NCBI GenBank assembly: GCA_016717115.1
Contig: JADKGE010000003.1
Location: 1-64,000 of the forward strand
Reading direction: 5' to 3'
Length of the DNA: 64,000 nucleotides
Source: Actinomycetota bacterium
GTDB taxonomy: Bacteria > Actinomycetota > Actinomycetes > S36-B12
Shown here: positions 8,738-17,398 of the stretch, piece after piece
Numbering within the stretch: the first letter of the stretch is position 1
Layout of the letters: every line of letters begins with the position of its first letter
Position numbers and translations under genes: made by a program
The notes under the pieces: model-generated
Databases searched by the model: none
The model's input: the letters and a program-made list of their open reading frames with translations, nothing else
Told to the model about the DNA's origin: nothing

Positions 8738-10356
8738 CTAGCGCGACCCGTGCCGCTCGTCGGCCAACGCCCGCTCATAGGCCACGTCAGCTACTGCCGC
8801 CGCCGCGGATGCGTGCCCCGCCACGAAGATCGTGAAGTCCTCTCGGGAGATCGCGAAGGTGGTCAGCGCGCCCACCGCGGTGACCGTCGCGGTGCGCTTG
8901 ACGTTGCGCAGCAGGGCGATCTCGCCGAAGCTGCTTCCCGGCCCGAGCTCGGCGACCACCTTGCCGTCCCGGCTGACGCGAGCCCGACCCGACATCACCA
9001 CGTGGAACTCGTCGCCGACGGCCCCTGCACCATCACGTCCTCGCCATCGGCGAACGTCCGCTTGACCCCGACGGCCGCCAGATGGTCCACCACAGCCACG
9101 GGAAGGTCAGCCAACTCGCGGCACCCGCGCAGTGCAGAGACGTTCTCGCCGGGGATCAGCTGGGCGTCGAGCCGGCGGGCCCACGGGATGCTGCACGCGG
9201 CAAGGGCCACGAGCACGCATCCCGTGAGCCACAACGAGGGCGCGACGCCGAACGCCGGGACAGCCAGGCCGGCGACCAGGGAACCGGTGGTGAAACCCAG
9301 GACGACGATCACTTCGAACGCCGCGAAGGCTCGCCCCAGCATTCTGGGCGGGATCACCCTGGCGACCAGGGTGAAGGCCCCGACGTCGAGCACTGCATTG
9401 CCGATGCCGATGACCACGAATCCGACGTAGCCGACGGCCGGCATGGTCAAGGCGCCGATGGCGACCATCGGCAGGCCCCAGAGCGCCACGCCCACTGGAA
9501 CGGCTCGGCTGATGCGCGTCGAGGTGACAAGTGCGGCCGCGGCCGCGCTGCCCGCCAGACCCCCCACGCCCAGCATCGCCGTCAACCACCCGACACCCGC
9601 GTCGCCCTGGCCGAACGTGTCGACGGCGAGGACCACCACGGCGATGAGGAGCACCCCGCGGGCGAACGTCTGCACGAACACCAGCACGACGAGAGGAGGC
9701 TGCCGGATCAGGGCGCGCAGGCCGCCGCCGAATTCCCTGATCGCGGAGGCCAGCGTCATGGCGCTGCCGCGGTCACCGGGCGCAGTGACATCGTGGATGC
9801 GGCCGGCGGCAACCGCGGCGGCACCCACCGCGACCGCCGCCAGCACCAGGGCGAGGGGTGCCGGGCCTACCACGAGCAGAACGCCGGCGAGAACAGGCCC
9901 GACCAGGGTGCCGGCGCTCTCAGCGAACGACGAGGCGGCGTTGGCCGCTGTCAGCTGCGCCGGACTGGTGGCCAGGTGCGGAAGCAGCGCAGCGCTCATG
10001 GGCCGGTGCGTGCTGAACAGGACCGAAGCGAGCCCGCCTGCGAGCAAGCCCGCCACGGGCTCACCCGCGACGAGCAGGGCGGCGCTCAGACCCAACAGGC
10101 CGGCCCGCATCGCGAGGATGGTCGTCAGCCAGACCTCGCGCCGACCCCGATCGGACCACCCGATGACGACGGGCGCGATGATGAGGGCAGGTATGGCTCG
10201 CAGGATCGAGAAGCCGGCGACCAGCCCGGGACCGCCGACGTCATAGGCTACGACCAGCAGCGCGACCAGTGACGCGGTCTCGGCGATGACCGACAGACCC
10301 CAGCCCAGCACCGCCCACCGGAGGCCAGGGAACGCCATCACGGCGCTCAGCCTCAC
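8738..10356 (-). pseudogene. MFS transporter fused to a cyclic-nucleotide-binding domain, one frameshift
   Basis: The upstream part (10356 down to 8995) is a 12-segment MFS protein of about 410 residues followed by the start of a cNMP-binding domain (VKRTFADGEDVMVQG). The rest of that domain (VVMSGRARVSRDGKVVAELG, GSSFGEIALLRNVKRTATV) lies in another frame down to 8738. A single missing G in CAGGGGCCGTCGG near 9020-9030 accounts for the break; repairing it gives VQGAVGDEFHVVMSG. MFS-cNMP fusions are known in actinobacteria, presumably gating efflux by a nucleotide. A sequencing error is possible, since everything else is open. Confidence 0.75.
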
Positions 10357-10551
10357 GCCGCGACCCGGGTGCGGTCCGTCGATACGCTCCCCATCGGCGA
10401 GAGTCTGCCCTACCGCAGCGCGAGCGCAGCACTGCCCCTCGAGGCGTCCCGCCGTTCGGGCGCAGACCGCATCGGGGCGACGATCGACACCCTATGGACA
10501 CAAACGTGAAGTACCCCAGGTTTGATGCCGCCTCCCCTTCTCACCTCGCAT

Positions 10552-10566
10552 TATTGTAGTACAATA
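10552..10566. promoter_or_regulatory. Palindromic operator overlapping a leaderless promoter
   Basis: TATTGTAGTACAATA is a perfect 15-bp palindrome. Its right half supplies the -10 element TACAAT, six bases before the GTG of the toxin-like gene, so transcription would start at or next to the start codon (leaderless mRNA). A ribbon-helix-helix antitoxin is encoded next in the operon and is the natural repressor. Confidence 0.65.
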
Positions 10567-10571
10567 TTGAC

Positions 10572-10835
10572 GTGCGTGAGGTCGGCATCAACGCCAGTGC
10601 CCGACGGCACGGGATCGAGGATGGCGACATCAGGCACGCGATCACTCATGCCGTGTTCAGCGACGATATCGACCCCGAGCCTCCGGTTCGACGCCTTCAC
10701 CTGGGGCCGGACCGTGCGGGGAACATGCTCGAGGTCGTGACGTTGCACTTCGACGACGGTGGCGTGCTCGCGATCCACGCGATGCGGATGACGAAGCAGT
10801 ACTGGCGACTCCTGGAAGGGCACGGCAATGGCTAA
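10572..10835 (+). CDS. Putative toxin of a toxin-antitoxin pair
   Basis: An 87-residue protein with the pattern SARRHGIEDGDIRHAITHAV near the N-terminus and LHLGPDRAGNMLEVVTLHF followed by IHAMRMTKQYWRLLEG. This matches small actinobacterial proteins encoded just before RHH antitoxins, which look like compact RNase-type toxins; I do not know a characterised member. The first codon is the GTG at 10572, right behind the -10 element. The last eight bases overlap the antitoxin gene. Toxin activity is inferred from context and fold-like pattern. Confidence 0.6.
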   Translation: MREVGINASARRHGIEDGDIRHAITHAVFSDDIDPEPPVRRLHLGPDRAGNMLEVVTLHFDDGGVLAIHAMRMTKQYWRLLEGHGNG

Positions 10836-11103
10836 GAAGCAGATCCTCGGCGTCTCCGGTGGTCAGCCGATCACCCAGGCCGACGTCGAGCGGATGGCCG
10901 ATGAGGCTGAGCGTGGCTATGGCGACGACCAGCTTCGTCACGTCGGCAGGGGCCGCCCCACTCTGGGTAGCGGCCCTGCCAAGGCGGTCCAGGCACGGCT
11001 GGACCCCGAGCTGCACGCTGCTCTCGAGCGCCGCGCCAAGGCGGATCACAAGACGTCGAGTGAGATCGTCCGCGAGGCGCTGCACGAGTACCTGTCGGCG
11101 TGA
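10828..11103 (+). CDS. Ribbon-helix-helix (CopG-like) antitoxin
   Basis: A 91-residue protein whose C-terminal third (QARLDPELHAALERRAKADH then KTSSEIVREALHEYL) is a textbook RHH/CopG DNA-binding domain. The N-terminal part is expected to wrap the toxin. Overlaps the toxin gene by eight bases. Probably autoregulates at the 10552 palindrome. Confidence 0.8.
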   Translation: MAKKQILGVSGGQPITQADVERMADEAERGYGDDQLRHVGRGRPTLGSGPAKAVQARLDPELHAALERRAKADHKTSSEIVREALHEYLSA

Positions 11104-11129
11104 GAATGGGTGCGCCTAACCGTCGACTT

Positions 11130-11443
11130 TGGCCCTTACATGGCCCTTTCATGCCGGGGGCGTTGGCCCTTTCTTGACGGGCCTGGGTGGTTCTGGGAGG
11201 GTCCAAGTGCGCCGGAATGCATTGCAATCGCTTGATATTCGGTTGTCTGCGGTGTGATCCGGAAGGCTCTTAATCCGTAGGTTCGGGGTTCGAGCCCCCG
11301 GCGACCCACTCGTCAAACCTGTTGCAGCGCAACGGATTTCGGCGCTGCAAATGGAAAACGGTGTGTGGCAAAACCGCAGTTTGGCCCTTTCTTTGGCCCT
11401 TTCTTTGGCCCTTTCTTCTTCAACCTACGGATAATCAATCCGC
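11130..11443 (+). repeat. Island junction: tRNA-Lys(CTT) 3' half flanked by arm repeats
   Basis: TGGCCCTT motifs at 11130, 11141 and 11164 precede a tRNA-Lys 3' half at 11267-11308 (loop CTCTTAA, anticodon CTT). A GTTGC-AGC-GCAAC hairpin follows, then three more TGGCCCTTTC motifs at 11382, 11394 and 11406 with exact 12-bp spacing and again AACCTACGGATAATCAATCC. The right block is nearly identical to 7809-7981. The left motifs belong to the end of the element to the left; the right motifs to the element on the right, which carries the integrase at 13996. Confidence 0.75.
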
Positions 11444-11645
11444 GAATTCGGGCCGTTGCAGGGCGACGTTTCAGGGCGTTCCCAGGCTCATCCAGACACC
11501 TGCAGATCCTTCTGCTGAACTGGAGACTGCGCGCGCAGTTGCGGGGGCATCGGACGGCTGGAAGCGGAACCGGCGCGACAGCGAACGTTTACGATGCTGA
11601 GTCGGCCATCGGGATGGTGCGATTGGACCGGCGTAAGAGAGGCGC

Positions 11646-13802
11646 TTACTCCTCGCCTTCATCGTTCTTGGCGGTGAGGCCACGCTCGTCGGCGTACTGG
11701 TCGCGCAGGTCCTTGAGCCGGTCTCCGCCGTCGCGTTCGGTCTGCCAGAAGTACCAGCCGTTGGCTGCATGGACTGTGAAGACCTTTGCTGCCCCGCTGG
11801 GCGACCAGAAAAGTTCATCGCCGACTTTCAGCCAGCCATCCTCGGTGACGGTGCATTCCTTGCCTGCGTACGCAGGAGGATGTGAATGAAGGCGTTGGCC
11901 GGCTGTCAGCAATCCTGCAGCCAGGAGATCCGGTATGCCGACGTACACCTCAACGGCTGGGGCAGACCCATTCTGGAGTCCCACGTTGCCCTCGGGCACT
12001 GGCCAGATCTCGAGGATGACGTCGATCATTGCGTCGGTGCGGGCCTGGATTGTCTCGTCCGTCCACGCCTTCTTGCCCCTCTTCACTGCGTCTTGAGTGA
12101 TGGACACGGCCGTGAACTTGGAATCGGAGAGGATCTCGAACTTCCCGGGGTCAGTGTCGGTGCCGTGCCATGGTCCGTTGGAGACCTTCGAGTTCAGCGA
12201 CGACGTGGTCAGGGTCAGGTTCCCCATGGTGTGGATCAGATCGTCACGGTCGATGCCCTCCTTGGGCGGGGACCAGTGCGCCTGCCAGTGCTGAGGCATG
12301 AGGTGTTCGATGCTCAAGCTTCCACGGCGAACCCGCGACTCGTGCTTGGGGCGGGGGCCATCCCAGCCGCGTCGGTGATCCTCGACGGCCTCGAGAAGCA
12401 TTCGGGTGCGGCCGCGCTGGAACCGCTTGTAGATGGAGAGCTTGCGCAGGGCGGTCCGAACTTCGTCGTCGGTGGGCCAGTAGGTGTCCGGGCTGGACTG
12501 CCGGGCAAGGAAGTCCTGCACGATGTCGCCGGCGCTTTCCCGATTGCCGGCCTTGAGCGTGGCGAGTAATGACAGGGTTAGGTCGCGGTAGTTCTTGTTG
12601 CCCGCGCGGATGCAGGCGCGACGCACAAGCCAGCTCTCCAAGTTCTCGATGGCTTTGGTCAGTTGTGCAGGCGGAACTGGGGTGTCATTGGGATCAGTGA
12701 GCCAGATGACGACCGGGCGCAGGGCTTCTGACTTCAGCGTCGAGGTGCGGTAGGCGAACAGGCCCAGGCGGGTCAGGTCATGAGTGGGGTGAGCGGCTTC
12801 CTGAGCCAGCCGGTGGTACTCGTCGGCTGTGGCGCGGATCTCCGGCAACAGGGTGTCCATCGGCATCGGGTTGTCCGCGACGTATGACTTGAACGCGGAG
12901 AACACGGATTTGGACGCTACGTCTTTGCCGGTCTTGGCGATAAGCCACTGGTTGAAGAACAGGGAGCTGCGACTGTAGGTGACGGGGCCTGCCTGAACGT
13001 TCGCCTCCCAGTACTCGGTCTCGAACGGCCCCCAGTACTGGTGCGACGCCTTCTCGATCTGCTCCGACGTTCCTTCCAGGCGCTGGAACACGAAGTTCTT
13101 GATCAGGTCAGCTGCCGTCAGGGGAGTGCCGCGGGCATTGAGGGTCTCGAAGATCTCCTGGGCGTCCTCGTGCGGCAGGAGGTTGATGACCACCATCTGC
13201 AGATTGGTAGAGACCGCATCGACGAGCGCGCGGGCACGGGTCTGCATGTCCGCGTCGCCCAGCCACGTGCGGGCTGCCTGAGCGAAGTACTCATGAGCAG
13301 CGGCGAACTTCGGGTTGCCCATCCGCTCAAGGGTCTTGTAGTCGATCGGGGGCTCGGCTGCCATCACCTCTTCGAACGCGGTGCGATCGCGATTGGTCGG
13401 AGACACCTTGAAGCGATGCTCCGGGTGACCTTTGATGAAGTGCTCGGGGTTCTCCACGAGATCGGAGATCTGTCGGGCGATGTCCTCAAAGCCTGCGTGA
13501 GCCACTTCCTCATGGATCGCGTCGAGGAGGAGTTGCAGGGTCGTCAGGCGCTGCTGACCGTCGATCACGGTCCAGGTGCCCAACGAGCCGACCTGCCCCT
13601 CCTGCTGCTGGATCACGATCGCACCGAGGAAGTGCGACACGTTGGCCTCGCGCGCAAGCGACCGATCGGCGAGCCGGCGCACGTCATCCCACAGCGGCTC
13701 CCATTGCCCTTCCTGCGTCCATACATACGGGCGCTGGAACGGCGGAAGCACCAGTCTTTGCGGCATGAAGAACGTCTCGTGCGGTGTCTTCACCTGCGTC
13801 AT
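11646..13802 (-). CDS. GmrSD-type type IV restriction enzyme (DUF262-DUF1524) with C-terminal RAMA domain
   Basis: A 718-residue single-chain protein. The N-terminal DUF262 domain carries the NTP-binding motif VIDGQQRLTTLQ (about residues 78-89). The central part is helical. The DUF1524 nuclease domain carries the His-Asn motifs SIEHLMPQHW and MGNLTLTTSSLNSKVSN. The last about 95 residues (VEVYVGIPDLLAAGLL ... ELFWSPSGAAKVFTVHAANG) resemble the RAMA domain found in restriction-modification proteins. GmrSD enzymes cut modified phage DNA; a RAMA reader suggests target selection by base modification. Start at 13802 chosen for a GGGGG patch upstream; 13835 is possible. It is island cargo beside an integrase. 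Confidence 0.85.
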   Translation of the reverse strand: MTQVKTPHETFFMPQRLVLPPFQRPYVWTQEGQWEPLWDDVRRLADRSLAREANVSHFLGAIVIQQQEGQVGSLGTWTVIDGQQRLTTLQLLLDAIHEEVAHAGFEDIARQISDLVENPEHFIKGHPEHRFKVSPTNRDRTAFEEVMAAEPPIDYKTLERMGNPKFAAAHEYFAQAARTWLGDADMQTRARALVDAVSTNLQMVVINLLPHEDAQEIFETLNARGTPLTAADLIKNFVFQRLEGTSEQIEKASHQYWGPFETEYWEANVQAGPVTYSRSSLFFNQWLIAKTGKDVASKSVFSAFKSYVADNPMPMDTLLPEIRATADEYHRLAQEAAHPTHDLTRLGLFAYRTSTLKSEALRPVVIWLTDPNDTPVPPAQLTKAIENLESWLVRRACIRAGNKNYRDLTLSLLATLKAGNRESAGDIVQDFLARQSSPDTYWPTDDEVRTALRKLSIYKRFQRGRTRMLLEAVEDHRRGWDGPRPKHESRVRRGSLSIEHLMPQHWQAHWSPPKEGIDRDDLIHTMGNLTLTTSSLNSKVSNGPWHGTDTDPGKFEILSDSKFTAVSITQDAVKRGKKAWTDETIQARTDAMIDVILEIWPVPEGNVGLQNGSAPAVEVYVGIPDLLAAGLLTAGQRLHSHPPAYAGKECTVTEDGWLKVGDELFWSPSGAAKVFTVHAANGWYFWQTERDGGDRLKDLRDQYADERGLTAKNDEGEE

Positions 13803-13995
13803 CACAACGCCCCCGTGTGATCCGGCCGTCCTCATCTGGTGATCGACGCGACGCTAGCAGGGCACGGTGACGCATGTGGCCCTCCGCGATTGGTCGAACC
13901 TGGCGCGGATCGCTGGTGGCCACGCGGTGCTTGCCCGCAGGGATCTCAACCGCCGCCAAGGGGACTGCTCCGTACAGCTGATCCTCTGCCTGGAG

Positions 13996-15348
13996 CTATT
14001 GAGGCTCCTCGTCATCGCGGGAGGGGTCGAGCAGATCGGCCGTCTGATCGGGGTAGGCCGTGACCCATGCGATCCACAGTGCGTCGATCCGCTCGGGCAG
14101 CGTCATGGTCAGGTCGACGCGGAGGCTCGCGCGGGCGGGGTCCTGGCTGCGCTCGTCCTGCGCGCGGGCGTAGTAGCGGTTGGTGGTCTGGACTGTGGAG
14201 TGACGTAGGAGTGCGGCGGCCTCGTACTGCGTGCCCCCGCTGTCGACGACGACGCTGGCTGCGTAGGCCCGCAGGTCCTTGACGCGTAGGGGTCGTCTAC
14301 GCGGGTCGAGTGCGGAGAGTGCGGGATCACCGTTCAGGTCGGCGGCTTCCCGAGCCGGACACCACACTCGCTTGCGCCAGTTGTTGTTGTCGATGACGAC
14401 CGGGGCTGTGTTCGCGTATCGGCGGCGCACGGGACGGAAGAGAAGGTCCCCGCCGAGGCTGCGATCGATCGTGCGACTCGTGGCGAGGTCGAGCAGCGCC
14501 TCCCAGAGCGGAGTAGGTAGGGGAATCACGTCCGCATTGCCGCCCTTGACGTCCTCGATGACCCACTGCCCTATCGTGCGGTCCCACGCGAAGATGCGCC
14601 GCACGCTCATGCGGGGCCGCGATGGCCACACGTCGCCGGCGGCGAGGCTGATGGCTTCGCTCCAGCGCAGCCCTCCCCAGGCGATCAGCAGGATGAGGAG
14701 GCGGTCCTCCCAGCGGCCAGGATGCGAGGCGAGGACGGCGAGTTCCTCCCACGAGGGCAGCAGGACGGGGTCGGCGGTGATCCGGCTTCCGCGGCCCTTC
14801 TTGGTGCTGACCCGTCGGACCTCGCGTGCCGGGTTGGTGGCCAGTCGTCCGGCGCGCACCTCCCAGGCGAGTGCTGCCCTGACGATAGCCAGGGCCTTGG
14901 CGGCGCGACGGTGGGAGACTCCCTCGTCTCGCAGTCGACGGAACCAGGTGTCGATCGCGAGGCTGTCGAGCTGGTTCGCGGGGACTCCGCCGAGGTCGGC
15001 GTAGTCGCGGTTGACGACGTTCTTCAAGACGTCGTTGTAGTCGCGGACGGTGTTGATGGCGATCGGGTCGTATGCGTCGGTGCGCCGGGCTTCGATGTAG
15101 TCCTCGATGATGTTGCGAACTCGACGCACAGGTCCGCCGGTCGGGGCCTCGGTCTTTCGAGGCGTGCGGCCGGCGTCGAGGTCGGCGATGGCTTGGTTCA
15201 GCGCCTTGCGGCATTCGCGTTCTGTCGGGTACGTGCCATCGATGTAGCGACGGTGGGGATCGAGGCGGCTGGGCAGGCGCCCACGCCACCGACCGGAGCC
15301 GGGCGGGTGTTGACGCACGGACCCTTCGAGGCCGATACGACGACCCAT
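13996..15348 (-). CDS. int: Tyrosine site-specific integrase
   Basis: A 450-residue phage-type integrase: SAM-like core-binding domain (about 110-215) and catalytic domain with the first Arg in WGGLRWSEAISLA, a box II KDLRAYAAS in place of the usual HxLRH, LLRHSTVQTTNRYYARA with the terminal Tyr. The KDLRA variant is shared with the second integrase at 58586, so both belong to one subfamily. The frame is open beyond 15348 but that extension is the shifted tail of the excisionase gene. It reads toward the tRNA-Lys half at 11267, as expected for an element integrated there. Confidence 0.85.
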   Translation of the reverse strand: MGRRIGLEGSVRQHPPGSGRWRGRLPSRLDPHRRYIDGTYPTERECRKALNQAIADLDAGRTPRKTEAPTGGPVRRVRNIIEDYIEARRTDAYDPIAINTVRDYNDVLKNVVNRDYADLGGVPANQLDSLAIDTWFRRLRDEGVSHRRAAKALAIVRAALAWEVRAGRLATNPAREVRRVSTKKGRGSRITADPVLLPSWEELAVLASHPGRWEDRLLILLIAWGGLRWSEAISLAAGDVWPSRPRMSVRRIFAWDRTIGQWVIEDVKGGNADVIPLPTPLWEALLDLATSRTIDRSLGGDLLFRPVRRRYANTAPVVIDNNNWRKRVWCPAREAADLNGDPALSALDPRRRPLRVKDLRAYAASVVVDSGGTQYEAAALLRHSTVQTTNRYYARAQDERSQDPARASLRVDLTMTLPERIDALWIAWVTAYPDQTADLLDPSRDDEEPQ

Positions 15349-15452
15349 CGGTCGACTCCCTTCTTCGCGGCTCCGCCATTCCACCCGGCCCACCCCTCCG
15401 GCCGTGTGGTCCCGCGACGTTCCGTGGACGGGCGTCCCGAGGCTGTGGACGG

Positions 15453-15681
15453 CTAGCGGAGGTGGTGGTTCTCGCGGTCCGCGATGAACAGCTCGATGTC
15501 CGCAGTGGCGTAGCGCACGAGCCGGCCGATACGCCGGCACGGCAACGTGCCCTCCAAGGTCAGCTGGCACCAGCGTTTCGGAGACCGCCAGCGCGTCAGC
15601 GACCTCCTCGGCGGTCCACAGCATCCGCGGATGCATAACCGTCGGCGATGCAGTTGCCTCCTGAATAGCCTGGCTCATCAC
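15453..15681 (-). pseudogene. xis: Excisionase (MerR-like HTH) with a frameshift
   Basis: Starts at 15681 with ATGA overlap to the upstream gene, or at the ATG at 15636. LWTAEEVADALAVSETLV is the first half of a HTH_17-type excisionase; the second half, LTLEGTLPCRRIGRLVRYAT ending at 15453, lies in another frame. Comparison with the intact homologue at 60127 (SSSMVRNLTSRGVLPCRRIG) shows two bases missing after the LV codons, near 15565. The element on this side is probably unable to excise unless the shift is a sequencing error. Confidence 0.75.
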
Positions 15682-16490
15682 TACACCGCCATCCGCTGGC
15701 CGAGGTCGGTATCGACGACGGCGAAGGCTGACTGGTGGTGCTCGCCTGTCCGCCCGTGCTCAGGAGTTCGCGGGGGTGAGGGGTCGAGGAGGGTGAGGGC
15801 GGAGGTGTGATGGCGTGCAGAGCGGCCCATCGCGGTGACGGCTGCGCGCAGGTAGTCGATGCGGGCGTCGAGCAGCCCGGTCATGGGCGGGTCGGCGTCC
15901 ATGCGGTCCAGCCATCCGGGGACCACGGTCATGGGTGAGCTGGACATCACTCGGGATCGCAGGCCGTGGTCGTTGCCGATGATGGGTGGGTTTCCGGGGC
16001 TGCTGGTGGCCGCGATGCTCATGGCGTGGGCACGGATGCCCTGGCGGGTGGGGGGCACGCCGAGGTCGATGAGGTCGTGGATGCACTGGGTGACCTGCGC
16101 CTGCTCGGGGGTGAAGTCCACGCGCAGCCCAGACTCGATCAGGCGGGTGGCAGCGACGTTCTCGGTGGCGGCGATGCGGTGCAGCAGCCGCTCGGCGTCG
16201 ACCTCGGGCATGTGCCTGGCGGCGGCGAGCTCGGTGGCGGTGGGCAGGGCGTGGCCGGGGGGAAGGGCGTCGGCGACGGGCCAGCGCAGGACCTCGTGCA
16301 GGAGTGCGTCGCCCTCCGCGACGACCTCCGGGTGCGGGTGACTGGCGGCGCGGTCGGCCGCGCCGGCGAGGGTCTGCGCGAGGGCGTCGAGGAGGCGCGG
16401 GTCGTTGTCGGCGTAGATCGCCGCGGCGAGTACGTCGGGGTCGGCGTGGCGCAGTGCGGTGAGGATGTCGGTGATGTTCAGGCGGTGCAT
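15681..16490 (-). CDS. Hypothetical protein upstream of xis
   Basis: A 269-residue protein starting MHRLNITDILTALRHADPD, Ala-rich and helical, with no signal peptide, membrane segment or recognised motif. The ATG at 16490 is preferred over 16505 because AGGAG lies seven bases before it. It ends in a four-base overlap with the excisionase start, so it belongs to the integration module. A replication or maintenance role is conceivable but nothing in the sequence shows it. Confidence 0.6.
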   Translation of the reverse strand: MHRLNITDILTALRHADPDVLAAAIYADNDPRLLDALAQTLAGAADRAASHPHPEVVAEGDALLHEVLRWPVADALPPGHALPTATELAAARHMPEVDAERLLHRIAATENVAATRLIESGLRVDFTPEQAQVTQCIHDLIDLGVPPTRQGIRAHAMSIAATSSPGNPPIIGNDHGLRSRVMSSSPMTVVPGWLDRMDADPPMTGLLDARIDYLRAAVTAMGRSARHHTSALTLLDPSPPRTPEHGRTGEHHQSAFAVVDTDLGQRMAV

Positions 16491-16505
16491 GGCGGCTCCT
16501 GACAT

Positions 16506-16895
16506 GAGGGGTTCTGTCAGGTCAACGCGATTTCGCTTTCACTGTCACACAATCACCGCGATCAGTTGGTCACGGCCGGCGAATGCTGTCGTGGTGGGCG
16601 TGGGTCGTCGGCGGCCGGTCTGCAGTCGCGCACCTTCCGGGCGACCGGCCGCCCTGCCCCGCCAAGTCATTGGCGCTACCAGATGTGGCCGGACGCTCAT
16701 GCCCGGGCGCTCCGCTCGTCGTCGCGAGGGCGGCCTCACCGGTCCGCCGCGTCGTGGGGTGTGTCGATGGATCTGCGCATGCCCAAGCCTGCGTTGACGC
16801 GCTGTGCGATCTGCCGTGGTGCACGCATCGTCGTGCTCGGTGCTCCTGACTCGCGACCCCGATGAGCAGTCGGCCGTAGCCATCGACGGATGACG
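16506..16895. other. Gene-free stretch, likely right edge of the tRNA-Lys island
   Basis: About 390 bp with no frame that looks protein-coding by composition and no repeats I can relate to the att copies. Because the genes to the right (DksA-like, actin-like) look chromosomal, the island with the integrase at 13996 probably ends here without a visible tRNA half. Confidence 0.35.
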
Positions 16896-16982
16896 TAGGA
16901 TGCAACCATGATCAGTCGTCTGCCTCTCGTTCGTGTGACCGCGGAGCACGCTCCGCTTGGTCGTGGTAGGCCTGGCGCCTAG
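16896..16982 (+). CDS. Leaderless 24-residue leader peptide
   Basis: A good -10 element, TAGGAT (16896-16901), lies six bases before ATG at 16908, so the transcript would start at or beside the start codon. The ORF (16908-16982) encodes MISRLPLVRVTAEHAPLGRG ending RPGA-stop. It is followed 14 bp later by a hairpin with a T-rich tail and then the DksA-like gene, the layout of a translation-coupled attenuator. I do not recognise the peptide family; there is no run of one amino acid that would name the signal. Confidence 0.5.
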
Positions 16983-16996
16983 TTGGCATGTTGCCG

Positions 16997-17031
16997 CGCC
17001 GGTCCAAGTTATTGGGCCGGCGTTCTTCTTT
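16997..17031 (+). terminator. Hairpin with T-rich tail before the DksA-like gene (possible attenuator)
   Basis: CGCCGGTCC and GGGCCGGCG pair (with one G-T) around a short AAGTTATT loop, followed by TTCTTCTTT. It lies between the leader peptide stop and the GAGGAG ribosome-binding site at 17032. Either a terminator or a structure that controls downstream expression. Confidence 0.5.
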
Positions 17032-17041
17032 GAGGAGTGAA

Positions 17042-17398
17042 ATGGATACGCGCACAGCAGGAACGGGAGCAGATGCCGACGAGGCACGCGTCCTCTTGGA
17101 GCAAGCGCTGCGATACAACGAGGCCGAGGCTGCCTCGTCGCGGCTTGTCCTTGACGCCCTGGTGCAGGACGGCGCTGCCAGCTCGGACAGCATGGGCAAT
17201 GTGGTCGCGGCCGCGCGCTACTCGTTGGCTGATACGGAGTCCATTCTCGACGAGGTCTCTGCCGCCTACAAGCGTCTGGACGCGGGCACGTACGGCACGT
17301 GCGAGGTGTGCGGGCACGGAATAGGTGTCGAGCGACTGCGACTGCGTCCCTACGTCAGAACCTGCGTCGGATGTGCTGGTGGTGCCATGCGGCCATGA
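17042..17398 (+). CDS. DksA/TraR-family zinc-finger protein
   Basis: A 118-residue protein with an N-terminal helical hairpin (about 10-85) and a C4 zinc finger: CEVC, 17 residues, CVGC near the C-terminus (YGTCEVCGHGIGVERLRLRP). DksA/TraR proteins insert the hairpin into the RNA polymerase secondary channel. The acidic DxxDxA tip of E. coli DksA is not obvious. Start 17042 is set by GAGGAG five bases upstream. Coupled by ATGA overlap to the actin-like gene. The leader peptide and hairpin upstream suggest attenuation control. Confidence 0.8.
   Translation: MDTRTAGTGADADEARVLLEQALRYNEAEAASSRLVLDALVQDGAASSDSMGNVVAAARYSLADTESILDEVSAAYKRLDAGTYGTCEVCGHGIGVERLRLRPYVRTCVGCAGGAMRP

Larger units (their letters stand above)
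7809..11308 (+). mobile_element. Small degraded integrative element between two tRNA-Lys halves
   Basis: About 3.5 kb bounded by tRNA-Lys 3' halves in the same orientation, with TGGCCCTT arm motifs just inside the left end (7921-7954) and just before the right half (11130, 11141, 11164). It holds an IS6-type transposase remnant, a frameshifted MFS-cNMP gene and a toxin-antitoxin pair, and no integrase. The bounds follow from the repeats; mobility, if any, would need an integrase in trans. Confidence 0.6.
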
